54,431 bases of DNA, taken from Eikenella sp. Lineage in GTDB: Bacteria > Pseudomonadota > Gammaproteobacteria > Burkholderiales > Neisseriaceae. The stretch covers positions 1 through 54,431 of the forward strand of contig JAUMZB010000009.1 in assembly GCA_030528345.1 (NCBI GenBank). The letters are read 5' to 3'. The position numbers and the translations under genes were made by a program. Shown here piece after piece: positions 54,392 to 54,431 of this stretch (the stretch's first letter is position 1; every line of letters starts with the position of its first letter). Under the pieces are notes generated by a model, which worked only from the letters and a program-made list of their open reading frames with translations, was not told the DNA's origin and searched no databases.

Positions 54392-54431
54392 TCCCAGACT
54401 TTAAGGGTTCAATTTTCTCCCCCGAATGGAA
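54379..54431. mobile_element. Terminal part of an insertion sequence (right contig end)
   Basis: Exact inverted copy of bases 3-55. It starts at CCTAG and includes the same outer edge as at the left end. The same argument and uncertainty apply: consistent with the end of a multicopy insertion sequence targeting CTAG, with the transposase beyond the contig. Confidence 0.65.

Overview
The window reads as a chromosomal contig from a member of the Neisseriaceae, most probably Eikenella. The main reason is the roughly one-per-kilobase occurrence of AGGCTACCTGAA / TTCAGGTAGCCT, the Eikenella dialect (AG-eikDUS) of the neisserial DNA uptake sequence. The gene content agrees: neisserial-type porin, pyrB/pyrI, purM, lldD, speA, EarP and the two-gene ResB/CcsA cytochrome c system. 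The DNA is GC-rich and gene-dense. I see no rRNA, tRNA or CRISPR array.

Both ends carry the same 53-bp sequence in opposite orientation (3-55 and 54379-54431). It abuts a CTAG at each end, one at the pyrI stop codon and one inside a secreted-protein gene that it truncates. This looks like copies of one insertion sequence at which the assembly broke.

Layout, left to right. 0-2 kb: pyrimidine operon pyrB, a hotdog thioesterase and pyrI. 2-9 kb: HerA-like ATPase, pyrH, frr, uppS, pbpG, clpX and a small membrane protein. 9-13.7 kb: purM, a structured intergenic element, and an iron-uptake pair (TonB receptor plus IroE-like esterase) behind a candidate Fur box. 13.8-19.5 kb: 5-formyl-THF cyclo-ligase, a major porin with promoter and terminator, and a TAXI-TRAP transporter operon (binding protein, DUF1850, fused permease). 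19.7-24 kb: phoH, alkB, a Na/Pi cotransporter and a MaoC hydratase.

24.2-28.5 kb: tex, an HrgA-like protein with a PD-(D/E)xK-like signature, a truncated RhuM gene and a uracil-DNA-glycosylase-family gene. This stretch carries Neisseria-type uptake sequences (GCCGTCTGAA core) that I did not notice elsewhere, so it looks like DNA imported by transformation and is the most evident accessory segment. 28.6-38.9 kb: mltB, a small secreted coiled-coil protein, resB-ccsA, a TerC-CBS fusion, speA and lldD. 39-45.2 kb: rimP-nusA-infB, two unknown genes and rbfA, with a promoter and a terminator-like hairpin in the leader. 45.3-54.4 kb: MoxR-DUF58, a membrane-anchored endonuclease/exonuclease/phosphatase-family protein, a DUF1963 protein, ftsE-ftsX, a 585-bp AT-rich gap with three DnaA-box-like sites, earP, pheA and the truncated gene.

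Most of the window is housekeeping. Inverted pairs of uptake sequences repeatedly sit just behind stop codons and probably act as transcription terminators. I found no complete, clearly new multi-gene system. The best leads are the imported tex-HrgA-RhuM segment, the rimP leader hairpin, the structured element beside purM and the DnaA-box cluster beside ftsE.
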